Shown piece by piece: positions 15,663 to 24,754 of a DNA stretch of 28,934 nucleotides. The notes under the pieces are model-generated. The model did not search any database. It saw only the letters and a program-made list of their open reading frames with translations, and was not told the DNA's origin. Each line of letters begins with the position of its first letter. Position 1 is the first letter of the stretch. Source of the DNA: CAZESH01 sp964514665 (GTDB taxonomy: Bacteria > Bacillota > Bacilli > Paenibacillales > KCTC-25726); NCBI GenBank assembly GCA_964514665.1, contig CAZESH010000018.1:1-28934 (forward strand), given 5' to 3'. Both the position numbers and the translations under genes were made by a program.

Positions 15663-16346
15663 CTATTTAAAATAACTGGGGTATTTGCTTTTCAATTCCT
15701 CGGTCTCGAACAACACCCGGTTCAAGTGGTTTCTCATGACCTGTTCCGCCTTATCCGGATCGCGTTCCTGCATGGCCTGCACAATGCTTCTATGTTGGGA
15801 AAGAATATTGTCCCAATCCGTACTGGACGCAAGACGCAGAAGTCGAAGCCGATTGTAGTGGAAGAAGAGCTGCTGAATCAATTCCCAAGTTTTCTTCTTG
15901 CCGCAGCCTACCACGATCGTGCGATGAAATTCCTCATCCAATTCAAACAGTCGTTCGTAATTATGTTCGGATGCGCTTAATTCTTGAAGAGCAATCAAAT
16001 TATTCAGGTTCAATAAATGCTCTTTGCTCAGTCGTTCACACGCCAACCGGATAATTGCACACTCCAGCGTTTCCCTTATGAAACGCGATTCCTCCACCTG
16101 CGCCAAATCAATTAAGGAGACGAAAGAGCCCTTCTGAGGAACCGTCTCGATCAAACCCTCCTGCGCCAGCCGGATGAACGCTTCGCGAACGGGACTTCTG
16201 CTGACCCGAAGCAACTCTACGACTTCTTTCTCGGAGACGTAGCGGCCTGGTTCCCAGCTCAATTCCATAATATACTGCAGCAACGTATCATGCACGTAAT
16301 CCCTTATCAAACCTTTGTTGTCGTTTAGAGTATTCCGTCTGGCCAT
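15663..16346 (-). CDS. GntR-family transcriptional regulator, FCD subfamily (copy 2)
   Basis: Winged-helix regulator of 227 residues, very similar throughout to copy 1, even at the end (KYPSYFK versus RYPGYFK). The recognition region reads SEKEVVELLRVSRSPVREAF and the wing TVPQKGSFV. The FCD domain has ECAIIRLAC and ELDEEFHRTIVVGCG. GGGAGGAG precedes the ATG. A 24-base near-perfect palindrome lies 23 bases upstream of the start codon, suggesting autoregulation. It has its own terminator and may also receive read-through from GntR copy 3, which ends 86 bases upstream. Ligand unknown, probably a sugar acid. Confidence 0.93.
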   Translation of the reverse strand: MARRNTLNDNKGLIRDYVHDTLLQYIMELSWEPGRYVSEKEVVELLRVSRSPVREAFIRLAQEGLIETVPQKGSFVSLIDLAQVEESRFIRETLECAIIRLACERLSKEHLLNLNNLIALQELSASEHNYERLFELDEEFHRTIVVGCGKKKTWELIQQLFFHYNRLRLLRLASSTDWDNILSQHRSIVQAMQERDPDKAEQVMRNHLNRVLFETEELKSKYPSYFK

Positions 16347-16368
16347 GCTATGACTCCTCCCTCGTTGA

Positions 16369-16392
16369 CTTACGGTTCACGCGAACGGTAAG
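16369..16392. promoter_or_regulatory. 24-base near-perfect palindrome upstream of GntR copy 2
   Basis: The two 12-base arms, CTTACGGTTCAC and GCGAACGGTAAG, are inverted copies of each other except for two mismatched pairs, so 20 of 24 positions are symmetric. It lies between GntR copies 3 and 2, just upstream of the ribosome binding site of copy 2. It is too directly self-complementary and lacks a T run, so an operator is more likely than a terminator. Its sequence differs from the ACTGGTATACTAGT operators elsewhere in the window. Confidence 0.6.
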
Positions 16393-16432
16393 ATGCAAAT
16401 GGACCGTTGGCGAAAAGCTGGATTGCGAAAGA

Positions 16433-17125
16433 TCAGTCTCTTTTGAAGTAATTCGGGTATTTCTGAAGAAGTTCATCCATCTCGAATCTTACGCGGACAA
16501 GATGCTCGTACATGGCTTGTTCCGCCGCGTCGGGATTTTTCTCCCGAATGGCTCGAACGATGGCTTGGTGGTCTTCAAGGATATCCATCCAATCGAAGTT
16601 GTCCGCCAGACGCAAGAAGCGAATACGGCTGTAATGGGTGTTGAGCTGCTGCTGCAGCTCCCAGCTTCGAACCTTCTTGCAGCCGACGATGATCATTTTA
16701 TGAAAAGCCTCGTCCAATTCGAACAAGCGCTCGTAGTTTTTCTGATTGACGCACAGTTCTTGGAGGGAAATCAGGTTCTGCAGCTGCAGAACTTGCTCCG
16801 CGTTCATCATGGAGCAAGCTTGTTTTACAATGGTACGCTCCAACGTCTCGCGCACGAATCTCGATTCCTCGACAAGCTCGAGATCGATCAACGTGACGAA
16901 CGAGCCTTTCTGCGGAATCGTTTCGATCAAGTCCTCCTGCGAGAGCTTCATGAACGCTTCCCGGATCGGCGCTCGACTGACCTTGAGCATATCCATGACT
17001 TCTTTCTCCAGAATGAAGCGACCGGGCGCAAGGCTCAGTTCCATGATATTCTTTTTTAGCGTTTCGTACACATAATCGCGAACGAGTCCCTTCGAAACAC
17101 GTTCGCTTTCCAGCTTCAATGTCAT
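16433..17125 (-). CDS. GntR-family transcriptional regulator, FCD subfamily (copy 3)
   Basis: Winged-helix regulator of 230 residues. The recognition region reads EKEVMDMLKVSRAPIREAF, the wing TIPQKGSFV, and the FCD domain has ERTIVKQAC and ELDEAFHKMIIVGCK. It is more distant from copies 1 and 2 than they are from each other, with SLAPGRFILEKE where the others have WEPGRYxSEKE. CTAGGAGGAATTAG before the ATG holds the ribosome binding site. It stands first in a stretch of two tandem regulators after 1 kb without intact genes. Its target is not evident. Confidence 0.92.
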   Translation of the reverse strand: MTLKLESERVSKGLVRDYVYETLKKNIMELSLAPGRFILEKEVMDMLKVSRAPIREAFMKLSQEDLIETIPQKGSFVTLIDLELVEESRFVRETLERTIVKQACSMMNAEQVLQLQNLISLQELCVNQKNYERLFELDEAFHKMIIVGCKKVRSWELQQQLNTHYSRIRFLRLADNFDWMDILEDHQAIVRAIREKNPDAAEQAMYEHLVRVRFEMDELLQKYPNYFKRD

Positions 17126-17192
17126 TCTAATTCCTCCTAGAGCGGATCTCCTATTAATAATGTAACAGAGTTCGACAAAACTGCAAGGAGTC

Positions 17193-17424
17193 CTAGGGGT
17201 TCATGACCTTTATCAGAACAATGTCCCTATTGACATCATGGGACGCATATCCAGTGTCTTCGGGACGCTTCAAGGCAGATTTCAAATCATAATTGTTTTC
17301 TGATTGGCTTCTCGGGCGATCTGCTTCCGTTAAGAAGCACCACTATCATTTCCTCATTGTTCATTTTGGGTACAAGCCTTGCTCTTATTCGAATTTCATC
17401 CAGTTCATCCGGAAAACCATATTT
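17193..17424 (-). pseudogene. Frameshifted coding remnant, product not recognised
   Basis: The first 300 bases of the 1 kb gap upstream of GntR copy 3 hold two overlapping minus-strand frames without start codons. One (17287-17424) reads YGFPDELDEIRIRARLVPKM and then EEMIVVLL. The other (17193-17342) reads NNYDLKSALKRPEDTG then DIVLIKVMNP before a TAG. Their order and overlap suggest one decayed gene with a frameshift near 17300-17340. The amino acid make-up looks protein-like, but I do not recognise the family. Confidence 0.35.
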
Positions 17425-17655
17425 TCATGAACATGAAGTGAATGTTGGTTCGTGATTCATTTTAATTCCCCAATATCTTTGATCTCCGCAAACATCAAGG
17501 AGTATCTTTAATGTGGAAAAGGTTGTTTAGTGTGATCTAAGCAGTACTGATAAGCAAGCTAACAAATCAAAACCTGATCGGAAGGAAAGTTTGGATTGTC
17601 ATTCTGGGATACATGATGGAGTTTCATCCGGGAGACTGGCATAGATTAATTTGTC

Positions 17656-17813
17656 TAAACACGCAATTTCTTGACGAAAAAAAACTTCTGTTTGCTGATA
17701 TTCAACAACAGATTTTTAGAGCCATTCATGAACATCGTATCATTCGTATCAGGATTCGTATCAAAAGCAAAATCCGAGAAAGCAGCGCCTATCTCAGGTT
17801 TGCCCCACGTTTT
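17656..17813 (-). pseudogene. Coding remnant, possibly a sugar-binding lipoprotein fragment
   Basis: A start-less minus-strand frame of 52 codons between stops reads KPEIGAAFSDFAFDTNPDTND and continues to NLLLNISKQK. The phrase FAFDTNP recalls the FxFDPxPV stretch in the C-terminal part of some LplA-type binding proteins. The rest of the gap, 17814-18069, shows no convincing coding sequence on either strand. Tentative. Confidence 0.25.
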
Positions 17814-18069
17814 TTACCCCAACCCTCTGCAGTGCCTTTGTCAAAGCACGATTCAGAATGTTCCTCCCTCACTAAAACACATTTGCCAAATGCGGCGGGC
17901 GGCTAGTCCCCCGCTATTTTTGCACGATCACATACAACAAGAGGAACGAGGGAAGATCAAAAAGTGGTTCAAATAGGTACGAGCTCATCCAAGGAAACAA
18001 AAGAAACTTACCGCCTAATTTATCTCGATTAAATCATATTAACGCGGTGATTTATTGATGATAACAGAC

Positions 18070-18102
18070 AAAAATAGACTGCCGACATGATGTCGACAGT
18101 CT
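18070..18102 (-). terminator. Rho-independent terminator of the uronate/transporter operon
   Basis: AGACTG (18076-18081) pairs with CAGTCT (18097-18102), and the inner CGACA and TGTCG add five more pairs across one mismatch. On the minus strand the stem is followed by ATTTTTGT. It lies 45 bases past the binding-protein stop codon and ends region 3. Confidence 0.88.
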
Positions 18103-18146
18103 GACCGCTTCATAATGAAGCATATTCTAGACTATTAATTAACTAA

Positions 18147-19790
18147 TTATTTGCCATTCTGAGTCTTGTAATTCTTTATATACTCGTCTTGAACTGCCTT
18201 TCCACCCTGATCCATGTACTGTTGGAGCAATGATTTGTATAGGGTGTCCACATCAGCCGGCTTAGCAGCAATTAATTTTGCAAGCATTTGTGCGGAAAGA
18301 TTCCTAAGATCTGCGCCGTATTTTGCATCGGCTGAATTTGGAATTGAATAGAAGTAGGTATGATAGTAACCGTCCATAGATACTTTTAGAGCATTCTCTG
18401 CATCCTTTTCATAACCGGGATATCCCGCAGAAATGGCTGCAGTATCCTTCTGCGGATCACCAAGTTCGATCCCGTTCGAAAGGATATCATAATCGAGGTT
18501 GTTCGCAACCGTCATCATCTTATCGCCTTTTGTCGTCGTTCCCGTCTGAACCGGAACCCCATTCACCATGGTGTAGTCCACGCCTTCCTTACCGTTCTGG
18601 AGGAAGAGGGTATTTTTGGGGTCAACCATCCAGTTCAGATACTCGATGGCAAGGTCAACATTCTTACTAGTTTTAGGAATAAATATATACATACCATTTG
18701 GGCTGTACCCGTTCTTGGGATGTTTGCCCGCATCATTCTGCCATGGATCGACCGGGATCAGTTCAGCGCCAGGGACGTTCTTTTTCAGGTTGTTGTAGGT
18801 GCCGGGAGATGTTCGGTACGGACCATCCCAGTTCGTTTGGAAGGCGCCGACTTTTCCGTTGGAAATATCCGCGTCCAACAGTTTTCCATCCTTGTCAACC
18901 GCGAAATTCGGGCTAATTAATCCTTCATTATACATCCTGTTCATATATTTAACGGCATCCTCAAATCCTATCAAATTCCAGTTTGACTCCCAGATCATTC
19001 GCGGCTGAAGGGTAGCAAACTGTTCTTCCGTAAGCTTGGATGGTTTAAAGGCTTCCGGAATATAGCCCAACCCGGGATTTGACGTACTCACGTTATATCC
19101 ATAAGGAATTACCCCGTTAACATTCCCAGGGTTCTTTTCCTTAAATGCAACCATGGTGTTATAGAACTGTTCCGGTGTAGTAGGGACCGGAAGACCCAGT
19201 TTATCGAGCCAGTCTTTACGGATAAAAGTATTGGAACCTGCGAGAACCGTCCTCTTTCCAGGCACGGCATACTGCTTGCCATCAAATTTACCGTACTTTA
19301 ATACATCATCGCCAAGATAATTTGTGAGAGCGGATCCGTATTGCTTGAGAACTGAATCAAGCTCTGCCAAACCACCCTGCTGCACAAAATTGTAAACAAC
19401 ACCTGTGTTGTAAGTGTAGACAATGTCAGGCGCCTGGCCGGCTGCCATCAATACGTTCAACTTGTCTACTTCCTGGGACCTGGGTACAGTAACGAACTTT
19501 ACAGTGGCATTATACTGCTTGCCGAAATTATCGTTGATATACCTTGTCCAGTAGTTATTGTTCAAATCCGGTTGTCCCGGTTTGCCTCTGTCAAACACCT
19601 CGACAGTCAATGTTCGATGTTCTTTTGGAGTACTGCCGCTTGCTGTACTTTGCGTGCTTGACGATTTTGAGCCGCTTGGCGTTTTTGAGTCGCTTGACGT
19701 TTGTGTGCCGCTTGACGAACAGGCGGCAAATGTCGACACCATCATAACCGTCGCCAACACAACAGAGATAAATCGTGCCTTTACCTTCAT
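18147..19790 (-). CDS. Extracellular sugar-binding lipoprotein of second ABC importer
   Basis: Substrate-binding lipoprotein, 547 residues. The signal peptide ends at lipobox FAAC (C23), followed by a very Ser/Thr-rich linker to about residue 55. The mature domain shows TVEVFDRGKPGQPDLNNNYW at its start, the DWLDKLGLPVPTT motif typical of LplA-type proteins, and APDIVYTYN in the first lobe. AAAGGAG lies eight bases before the ATG. It is the last gene of its operon, after the two permeases, the reverse of the order in region 1. A stem-loop lies in the 77-base gap upstream. The ligand is probably a uronate-containing oligosaccharide or uronate, because uxuA and uxuB lie upstream in the same direction. 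Confidence 0.93.
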   Translation of the reverse strand: MKVKARFISVVLATVMMVSTFAACSSSGTQTSSDSKTPSGSKSSSTQSTASGSTPKEHRTLTVEVFDRGKPGQPDLNNNYWTRYINDNFGKQYNATVKFVTVPRSQEVDKLNVLMAAGQAPDIVYTYNTGVVYNFVQQGGLAELDSVLKQYGSALTNYLGDDVLKYGKFDGKQYAVPGKRTVLAGSNTFIRKDWLDKLGLPVPTTPEQFYNTMVAFKEKNPGNVNGVIPYGYNVSTSNPGLGYIPEAFKPSKLTEEQFATLQPRMIWESNWNLIGFEDAVKYMNRMYNEGLISPNFAVDKDGKLLDADISNGKVGAFQTNWDGPYRTSPGTYNNLKKNVPGAELIPVDPWQNDAGKHPKNGYSPNGMYIFIPKTSKNVDLAIEYLNWMVDPKNTLFLQNGKEGVDYTMVNGVPVQTGTTTKGDKMMTVANNLDYDILSNGIELGDPQKDTAAISAGYPGYEKDAENALKVSMDGYYHTYFYSIPNSADAKYGADLRNLSAQMLAKLIAAKPADVDTLYKSLLQQYMDQGGKAVQDEYIKNYKTQNGK

Positions 19791-19830
19791 AGAGACCTCT
19801 CCTTTTGGAAAATATTATTTATATAAATGT

Positions 19831-19858
19831 GTGAAATAGATGAAAGAATCCATTTCAC
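19831..19858 (-). other. Intercistronic stem-loop between permease and binding-protein genes
   Basis: GTGAAAT (19831-19837) and ATTTCAC (19852-19858) pair perfectly over seven bases with a 14-base loop. There is no clean T run after it on the minus strand, so it may act in mRNA processing or partial attenuation rather than full termination. Confidence 0.4.
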
Positions 19859-19867
19859 GCACCTATA

Positions 19868-20728
19868 TCAACCTTTAACAGCACCAATCATAATGCCGGA
19901 TACAAAGTATTTCTGGAGCCATGGATACACCAGAAGAATCGGGATCGTGCCGAATATAATGGCTGCCGCTTTCAATGCTTCCGACGGGAGATTTACATTG
20001 GCGTTTTCGCCAACGAATTGCTGTGAAATATTGATAACGTTGTATAGCTTAAGCTGGATCGTATAATACTTCTGATCTGTAATGTAGAAAAGAGCATCCT
20101 GAAAATAATTCCACCGGAATACGGCATATAGCAAACCCATTGTGGCAAGTGCCGGCTTTGAAAGCGGTAACACAATTTTAAGCAGAATCTGCAGGTCGTT
20201 GCATCCGTCCAGGTGTGCGGCCTCCTCCAGGCTTTCAGGCAAGCTCTGAAAGAACGATTTCATAATAATCATGTAATACACGTTCATCAAACCCGGAAGA
20301 ACCAGCGCCCATGGGGTGTCCAATAAGTGCAGATTCTTTACATTCAGATAGTCCGGAATCAAACCGCCGCTGAAATACATGGTAAACAGCATCATTAGCA
20401 ATAATACATTTCTGCCCTTGAGTCTTTTTTTCGTCAGTGGGTAAGCCGCCAAAATGGTAGTGGTCAGTGCAAGGAGCACAAATCCAACCGTCAGGATCAC
20501 CGAATAGAACAAGGAGTACAACATGCCGGCATCCGCAAAGACAACTTTATAGGCTGCGATATTGAAGTCTATGGGATAAATGGTAACGGCTTGGGATACA
20601 ATGGCCCTATTGGAGCTGAATGACTCCGAAAGAATATAGAGAAAAGGAACCAGGCATACGAAAACCGCAATTAAAATAATGAATGCAATTGTAAAGTCAG
20701 CCGTTCTATTTTTTAGTTTATATAACAT
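19868..20728 (-). CDS. Carbohydrate ABC transporter permease, LplC/YtcP type (second importer)
   Basis: Inner-membrane permease, 286 residues, six hydrophobic segments. The ATPase-contact loop reads EEAAHLDGCNDLQILLKIVLP, and the C-terminus has VYPWLQKYFVSG and ends GAVKG as in the region 1 copy. The frame also holds ATG codons at 20755 and 20737, but AAGGAG lies nine bases before the ATG at 20728, so that start is preferred. It follows the LplB-type permease by 13 bases. No ATPase gene is present, so a shared one is inferred. Confidence 0.93.
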   Translation of the reverse strand: MLYKLKNRTADFTIAFIILIAVFVCLVPFLYILSESFSSNRAIVSQAVTIYPIDFNIAAYKVVFADAGMLYSLFYSVILTVGFVLLALTTTILAAYPLTKKRLKGRNVLLLMMLFTMYFSGGLIPDYLNVKNLHLLDTPWALVLPGLMNVYYMIIMKSFFQSLPESLEEAAHLDGCNDLQILLKIVLPLSKPALATMGLLYAVFRWNYFQDALFYITDQKYYTIQLKLYNVINISQQFVGENANVNLPSEALKAAAIIFGTIPILLVYPWLQKYFVSGIMIGAVKG

Positions 20729-20741
20729 GATCAGCATCTCC

Positions 20742-21710
20742 TTACCATATTCCATTTTCGCCTAGCTTGCGGCTAATAAAATTGGCAGTTAACAAGAATA
20801 CCAAGCTAATAACAGACTGGAACAAACCGACTGCCGTACCTACCGAAAAGTTCGCGGATTGAATGCCGATACGATAAACATAGGTGCTAATCACATCACC
20901 GAAGTCCATAACAAGGTTGTTTTGGATGTTGAAGGGACGGTCGAAGTTAATAGCCATAATATTACCGAGCTGCAGGATCAGGAGGATCACAATGGTCGGT
21001 CGGATACCCGGCAACGTAATATGCCATATTTTCCTGAGCCTCCCTGCACCATCTGCTTCAGCAGCTTCATACAACTGATTGTCGATTCCTGTCATCGCAG
21101 CCAGATACAAAATGGTACCCCATCCTGCGTTCTGCCAGACTCCGACTAAAACATAAGTTCCAACCCATGCATATTTGTCCGTGAGGAACGGTAGTGTATG
21201 ACCTCCCATATGGCCAATCAAGGAGTTCAACATTCCTGTGGGAGAAAACAACTGGGCAACGATTCCGCCGATAATGACCCAGGAGAGGAAATGCGGCAGA
21301 TACAAGATGGTCTGGCTTACCCTTTTATACTTATTCCATACCAGTTCATTGATTAAGATAGCCAAAATGATCGGCGCTGGAAATCCCACAATCAAATCCA
21401 AACCGTTTAGCACCAAAGTGTTTCTAACCACCTGATAGAATTGTTTCGATGAAAAAATCTTTTCGAATGTTGCAAAATGATTCCACGGACTCATGTTGAT
21501 ACCCTGGAAAATGTTATAGTCCTTGAAAGCAATCTGTATGCCATACATGGGTGCATATTTAAATATCAATAAATAGGCAACAGGGATAATCAACATCAGA
21601 TAAAGGATAAGGTCTCTTTTTATATAGGAAAACAATCCTTTCTTTTTTTGCAGCGGCTCTCCAACGCTATCCTTTTTACCTGAAGCAACACTACTATTCA
21701 TTGCTTGCAT
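20742..21710 (-). CDS. Carbohydrate ABC transporter permease, LplB type (second importer)
   Basis: Inner-membrane permease, 322 residues. A polar N-terminus of about 40 residues precedes six membrane segments. The ATPase-contact loop reads EAAEADGAGRLRKIWHITLPG, nearly the same as the region 1 LplB copy, and the C-terminus has ISRKLGENGIW. GGAGG lies nine bases before the ATG. It is 86 bases downstream of uxuB with no terminator between them, so it is likely transcribed with the uronate genes. Confidence 0.93.
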   Translation of the reverse strand: MQAMNSSVASGKKDSVGEPLQKKKGLFSYIKRDLILYLMLIIPVAYLLIFKYAPMYGIQIAFKDYNIFQGINMSPWNHFATFEKIFSSKQFYQVVRNTLVLNGLDLIVGFPAPIILAILINELVWNKYKRVSQTILYLPHFLSWVIIGGIVAQLFSPTGMLNSLIGHMGGHTLPFLTDKYAWVGTYVLVGVWQNAGWGTILYLAAMTGIDNQLYEAAEADGAGRLRKIWHITLPGIRPTIVILLILQLGNIMAINFDRPFNIQNNLVMDFGDVISTYVYRIGIQSANFSVGTAVGLFQSVISLVFLLTANFISRKLGENGIW

Positions 21711-21796
21711 AAACTACAACCTCCATTTTGCTGGTTTCTCAACTTGCCCAGAGCATAGGTATGGAAGAAGTATCCCAATCGGAGACCACTTTTCTG

Positions 21797-22645
21797 CTAT
21801 ACTCCCGAGTAGGCCATAAACCCGCCGTCTACTGGCACCGTGATACCGGTTACAAAACCGGACATATTATCGTCCGCAAGCCACAACAACGTGCCCAGAA
21901 GATCTTCAGGCTTTCCGAATCTTTTCATTGGTGTATGGGTTATGATTTTATGAGATCGGGTGGTTAAAGAGCCGTCTTCGTTCGAAAGAAGCCTTCTGTT
22001 TTGTTCCGTCAAGAAAAAGCCTGGGGCGATCGCATTGACCCTGATGCCCACATCCGCCATATGAACGGCCAGCCACTGCGTGAAATTTTCAATCGCCGCC
22101 TTCGCCGCACTGTACGCTGGAACCTTCGTCATCGGGCTTGGAGCGCTCATCGAAGAAATATTGATAATGACCGCACCTTGGCGATTGATCATATTTTTGG
22201 CAAAAATCTGTGCCGGGATGAGCGTTCCGAGGAAATTCAAGTTGAATACATAGCTGAAGCCTTCCTCAGTCAGATCGAAAAAAGTCGTGATCTCTTTATT
22301 TACCAGATCCTCCGGCTTCAGGGTTTCATTCGTTGTGCTGCCCTTAGGATGGTTGCCTCCCGCCCCGTTGATGAGAATGTCGCACACGCCCAACTGGCGC
22401 GTCACCGTTTCTTCCGACGCCTTTACGCTTTCCGCATCCAGCACATTACAGGCAACAGCTATCGCTTTCCCACCGGCTTCTCTGATGTCTGCCGCAACCT
22501 GCTCTCCTTTTTCCACCGTGCGGTTTAATACGGCCACCTTCACTCCATGCCGACCAAGCTCCCGCGCCATAGCGGAACAAAGAACGCCGCTTCCTCCCGT
22601 AATTACCGCTACCTTACCATTCAAATTGTCGTTGATTGCAAGCAA
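21797..22645 (-). CDS. uxuB: D-fructuronate reductase (mannonate oxidoreductase), SDR type
   Basis: NADH-linked reduction of D-fructuronate to D-mannonate in glucuronate breakdown. 282 residues from a TTG start at 22645, which has AAGGAGG eight bases upstream; the next upstream ATG at 22693 would give a long overlap with uxuA and a poorer site. The nucleotide motif is TGGSGVLCSAMA, the NGAGGNHP signature follows, the catalytic region is ISSMS then PAYSAAKAA, and the C-terminus GGFMAYSGV matches the SDR-type UxuB (YjmF) of Bacillus subtilis, not the long-chain enterobacterial enzyme. The start overlaps the end of uxuA by 25 bases, indicating translational coupling. Confidence 0.93.
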   Translation of the reverse strand: MLAINDNLNGKVAVITGGSGVLCSAMARELGRHGVKVAVLNRTVEKGEQVAADIREAGGKAIAVACNVLDAESVKASEETVTRQLGVCDILINGAGGNHPKGSTTNETLKPEDLVNKEITTFFDLTEEGFSYVFNLNFLGTLIPAQIFAKNMINRQGAVIINISSMSAPSPMTKVPAYSAAKAAIENFTQWLAVHMADVGIRVNAIAPGFFLTEQNRRLLSNEDGSLTTRSHKIITHTPMKRFGKPEDLLGTLLWLADDNMSGFVTGITVPVDGGFMAYSGV

Positions 22646-23721
22646 GCTGCCGCCCTCCTTTTTGTTCTTTCGAGCGTGTCCCAAATTCCCCACAAATACA
22701 TAATGCCGAGGGCCCGGTCATACAGCCCGTATCCAGGACGGCACTGCTCGTTCCAAATATGTCTTCCGTGGTCCGGCCTGGCATAGCCCGTAAATCCCTT
22801 CTCATGAAAAGCCGTGACAATATCGCAGATGTCGAACGTACCGTCCTTGGATCGGTGAGAGGTTTCAATGAAATTTCCGTTGTCGTATAGCCTCACATTT
22901 CGGATATGTGCGAACGGAATGCGGTCTGCAAATTCCCTCACCATGTTCGCTACATGGTTATCCGGATTTACGCCAAGTGAACCGCTGCACAACGTGATGC
23001 CGTTATAAGGGCTATCTACCAATTTCAACAGCTTGCGGATATTGTTCCGGTTCGTAATGATTCTTGGCAGCCCGAAAAGAGACCACGGCGGATCGTCCGG
23101 ATGAATCGCCATTTTGATGTTGTTGATCTCGCAAACCGGTATGATCTGCTCCAAAAAGTATTTGAGGTTGTTCCACAAGTCCTCTTCCCCAACGTTCTTG
23201 TACGCCTCGAACAGCGCTGGCAGACTGTTCATTCTCTCCGGTTCCCATCCCGGCATCGTGAAGTCCGGATTCTCGTTGATAACGCGGATTAGCTCCGCCG
23301 GATTATTCATGCTGTCAATCTTGGCCTTTTCGTAAAAGAGCGCAGTGGAATTGTCCTCCAAAGGTTCTAATAGATTCGTCCGGATCCAGTCGAAAACTGG
23401 CATAAAGTTATAGCAAATCACCTTCACGCCGACCTTTGCCAGCCTCTCGATCGTTTTTTTATAGTTGTCGATATATTTGTCCCTAGTGGGCAGGCCCAGC
23501 TTGATATCCTCATGTACGTTAACGCTTTCTACAACCTCAATATGAAAGTCGTATTCGTCAGCCTGCTTTTTGATCTCCAGCATTCTTTCGAGCGGCCACT
23601 CTTCCCCTGCGGGGATGTCATGAAGCGCCCAGACAATGCCTTCCACGCCGGGAATTTGTCTGATTTGGCCGAGGGTTACCGTATCATTGCCTTCACCAAA
23701 CCATCTGAACACCATTCTCAT
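22621..23721 (-). CDS. uxuA: D-mannonate dehydratase
   Basis: Cytoplasmic metal-dependent enzyme that dehydrates D-mannonate to 2-keto-3-deoxygluconate. 366 residues from the ATG at 23721, with GGAGG eight bases upstream; the family start MRMVFRWFGEGNDTV confirms it. Conserved features are AIHPDDPPW (H207), LCSGSLG (C245), AHIRNV (H272) and GYARPDHGRH near the end, all typical of UxuA metal and substrate sites. It precedes uxuB with a short overlap. Together they handle the product of uronate isomerase, whose gene is not in the window. The 220-base stretch upstream (23722-23943) shows no gene I can support. Confidence 0.95.
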   Translation of the reverse strand: MRMVFRWFGEGNDTVTLGQIRQIPGVEGIVWALHDIPAGEEWPLERMLEIKKQADEYDFHIEVVESVNVHEDIKLGLPTRDKYIDNYKKTIERLAKVGVKVICYNFMPVFDWIRTNLLEPLEDNSTALFYEKAKIDSMNNPAELIRVINENPDFTMPGWEPERMNSLPALFEAYKNVGEEDLWNNLKYFLEQIIPVCEINNIKMAIHPDDPPWSLFGLPRIITNRNNIRKLLKLVDSPYNGITLCSGSLGVNPDNHVANMVREFADRIPFAHIRNVRLYDNGNFIETSHRSKDGTFDICDIVTAFHEKGFTGYARPDHGRHIWNEQCRPGYGLYDRALGIMYLWGIWDTLERTKRRAAACLQSTTI

Positions 23722-23943
23722 CGCCAATTCCTCCAAATAAAATGTCAATGTTCCGTTCACAACCAAGATGAGATGCTGAGTTTCTTGCCACTCCTTCTCG
23801 ATGGCGAGCCTGTTGGCGGAGACTACGTCCCTGACATTTTAAGCTTCCACTATTTCCACGAGGAAGGTAAGACCGCTTGGTGTCACTGTGACCCATTTAC
23901 TCCTCCGAGCAAACCACAAGTTGGTCTCCTGTGTACGGATGTA

Positions 23944-24754
23944 TTATTGGATCTCGTTATGGCCTACGCCTTCAATCAATTTGGCATCTCGCTGTGCCGT
24001 CAAGCAAAGCTCAGCCGCTTTAAAGGCGTGCTCCTGCGTCATTGCGATCTCCGTGCGGTTGAGGCAGTCCATAATCAGTTCCCCGAAATATGGATATCCG
24101 ATCATCCCTTTTACGTCGAAATGATACTCGCCATCATGATTAACAAGGTACACGTGCCCACCGCCCTTTTCTCTGGCTATATCCACGTATTTGCACAATT
24201 CGATATAACCGTCGGTGCCCAGAATGATCGTACGGCCGTCCCCCCATGTGCTGAGGCCGTTCGGCGTAAACCAATCGACACGGAAGTATCCCGTGGAACC
24301 GTTGTTGCCCACCAAATTGCAATCGCCGAAATCCTCGAATGTCGGAAATTGCTTGTGGTTATAATTAGCCACCTAGCTGTTCACCACTTTTGCGTCCTTG
24401 GAACCTGTGTAAAACAAAAATTGCTCACATTGATGGCTGCCGATATCGCAAAGAATGCCACCGAATTGCTCGCGGTTAAAAAACCACTCCGGTCTAGACG
24501 GCACGTTGTTCCGGTGCGGACCATATCCACTCACCTGCAGCACACGCCCGATCGCGCCCTGCTCAATCAGTTGCCCGGCATAGACAGCACTTTCCACATG
24601 CACTCGCTCACTGTAATAAACCGCATATTTCAAACCGGTCTCCGCAGTTTTTTGCCGAGCCTGTTCCAGTTGCTCGAGCGTTGTAAATGGCGCTTTGTCC
24701 GTACGGGGCCGGCTTTCCTTTCGGGGCATAATTCATGCCGTCTTGTGTTTGCAT
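23944..24754 (-). pseudogene. Second-type Gfo/Idh/MocA oxidoreductase, deleted and interrupted
   Basis: Remnant of an oxidoreductase subfamily common in Paenibacillus. The start MNYAPKGKPAP is present (ATG at 24736, with possible start at 24754 after AGGAG), but the Rossmann region with about 100 residues is missing and the frame shifts; the sequence resumes as TDKAPFTTLEQLEQARQ. It then runs through YAVYYSERVHVESAV and ILCDIGSHQ, meets an in-frame TAG at 24373-24375 after VVNS, and continues as VANYNHKQFP with DWFTPNGLSTWGDGRT to the normal end. Two independent lesions make a sequencing error unlikely. It lies between uxuA and the intact oxidoreductase gene. Confidence 0.85.

Noticed and set aside
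17613..17906. Plus-strand frame of 97 codons in the 1 kb gap
   Set aside because: Low-complexity Arg/Ile repeats, no ribosome binding site and no motif; the opposite strand looks more protein-like.
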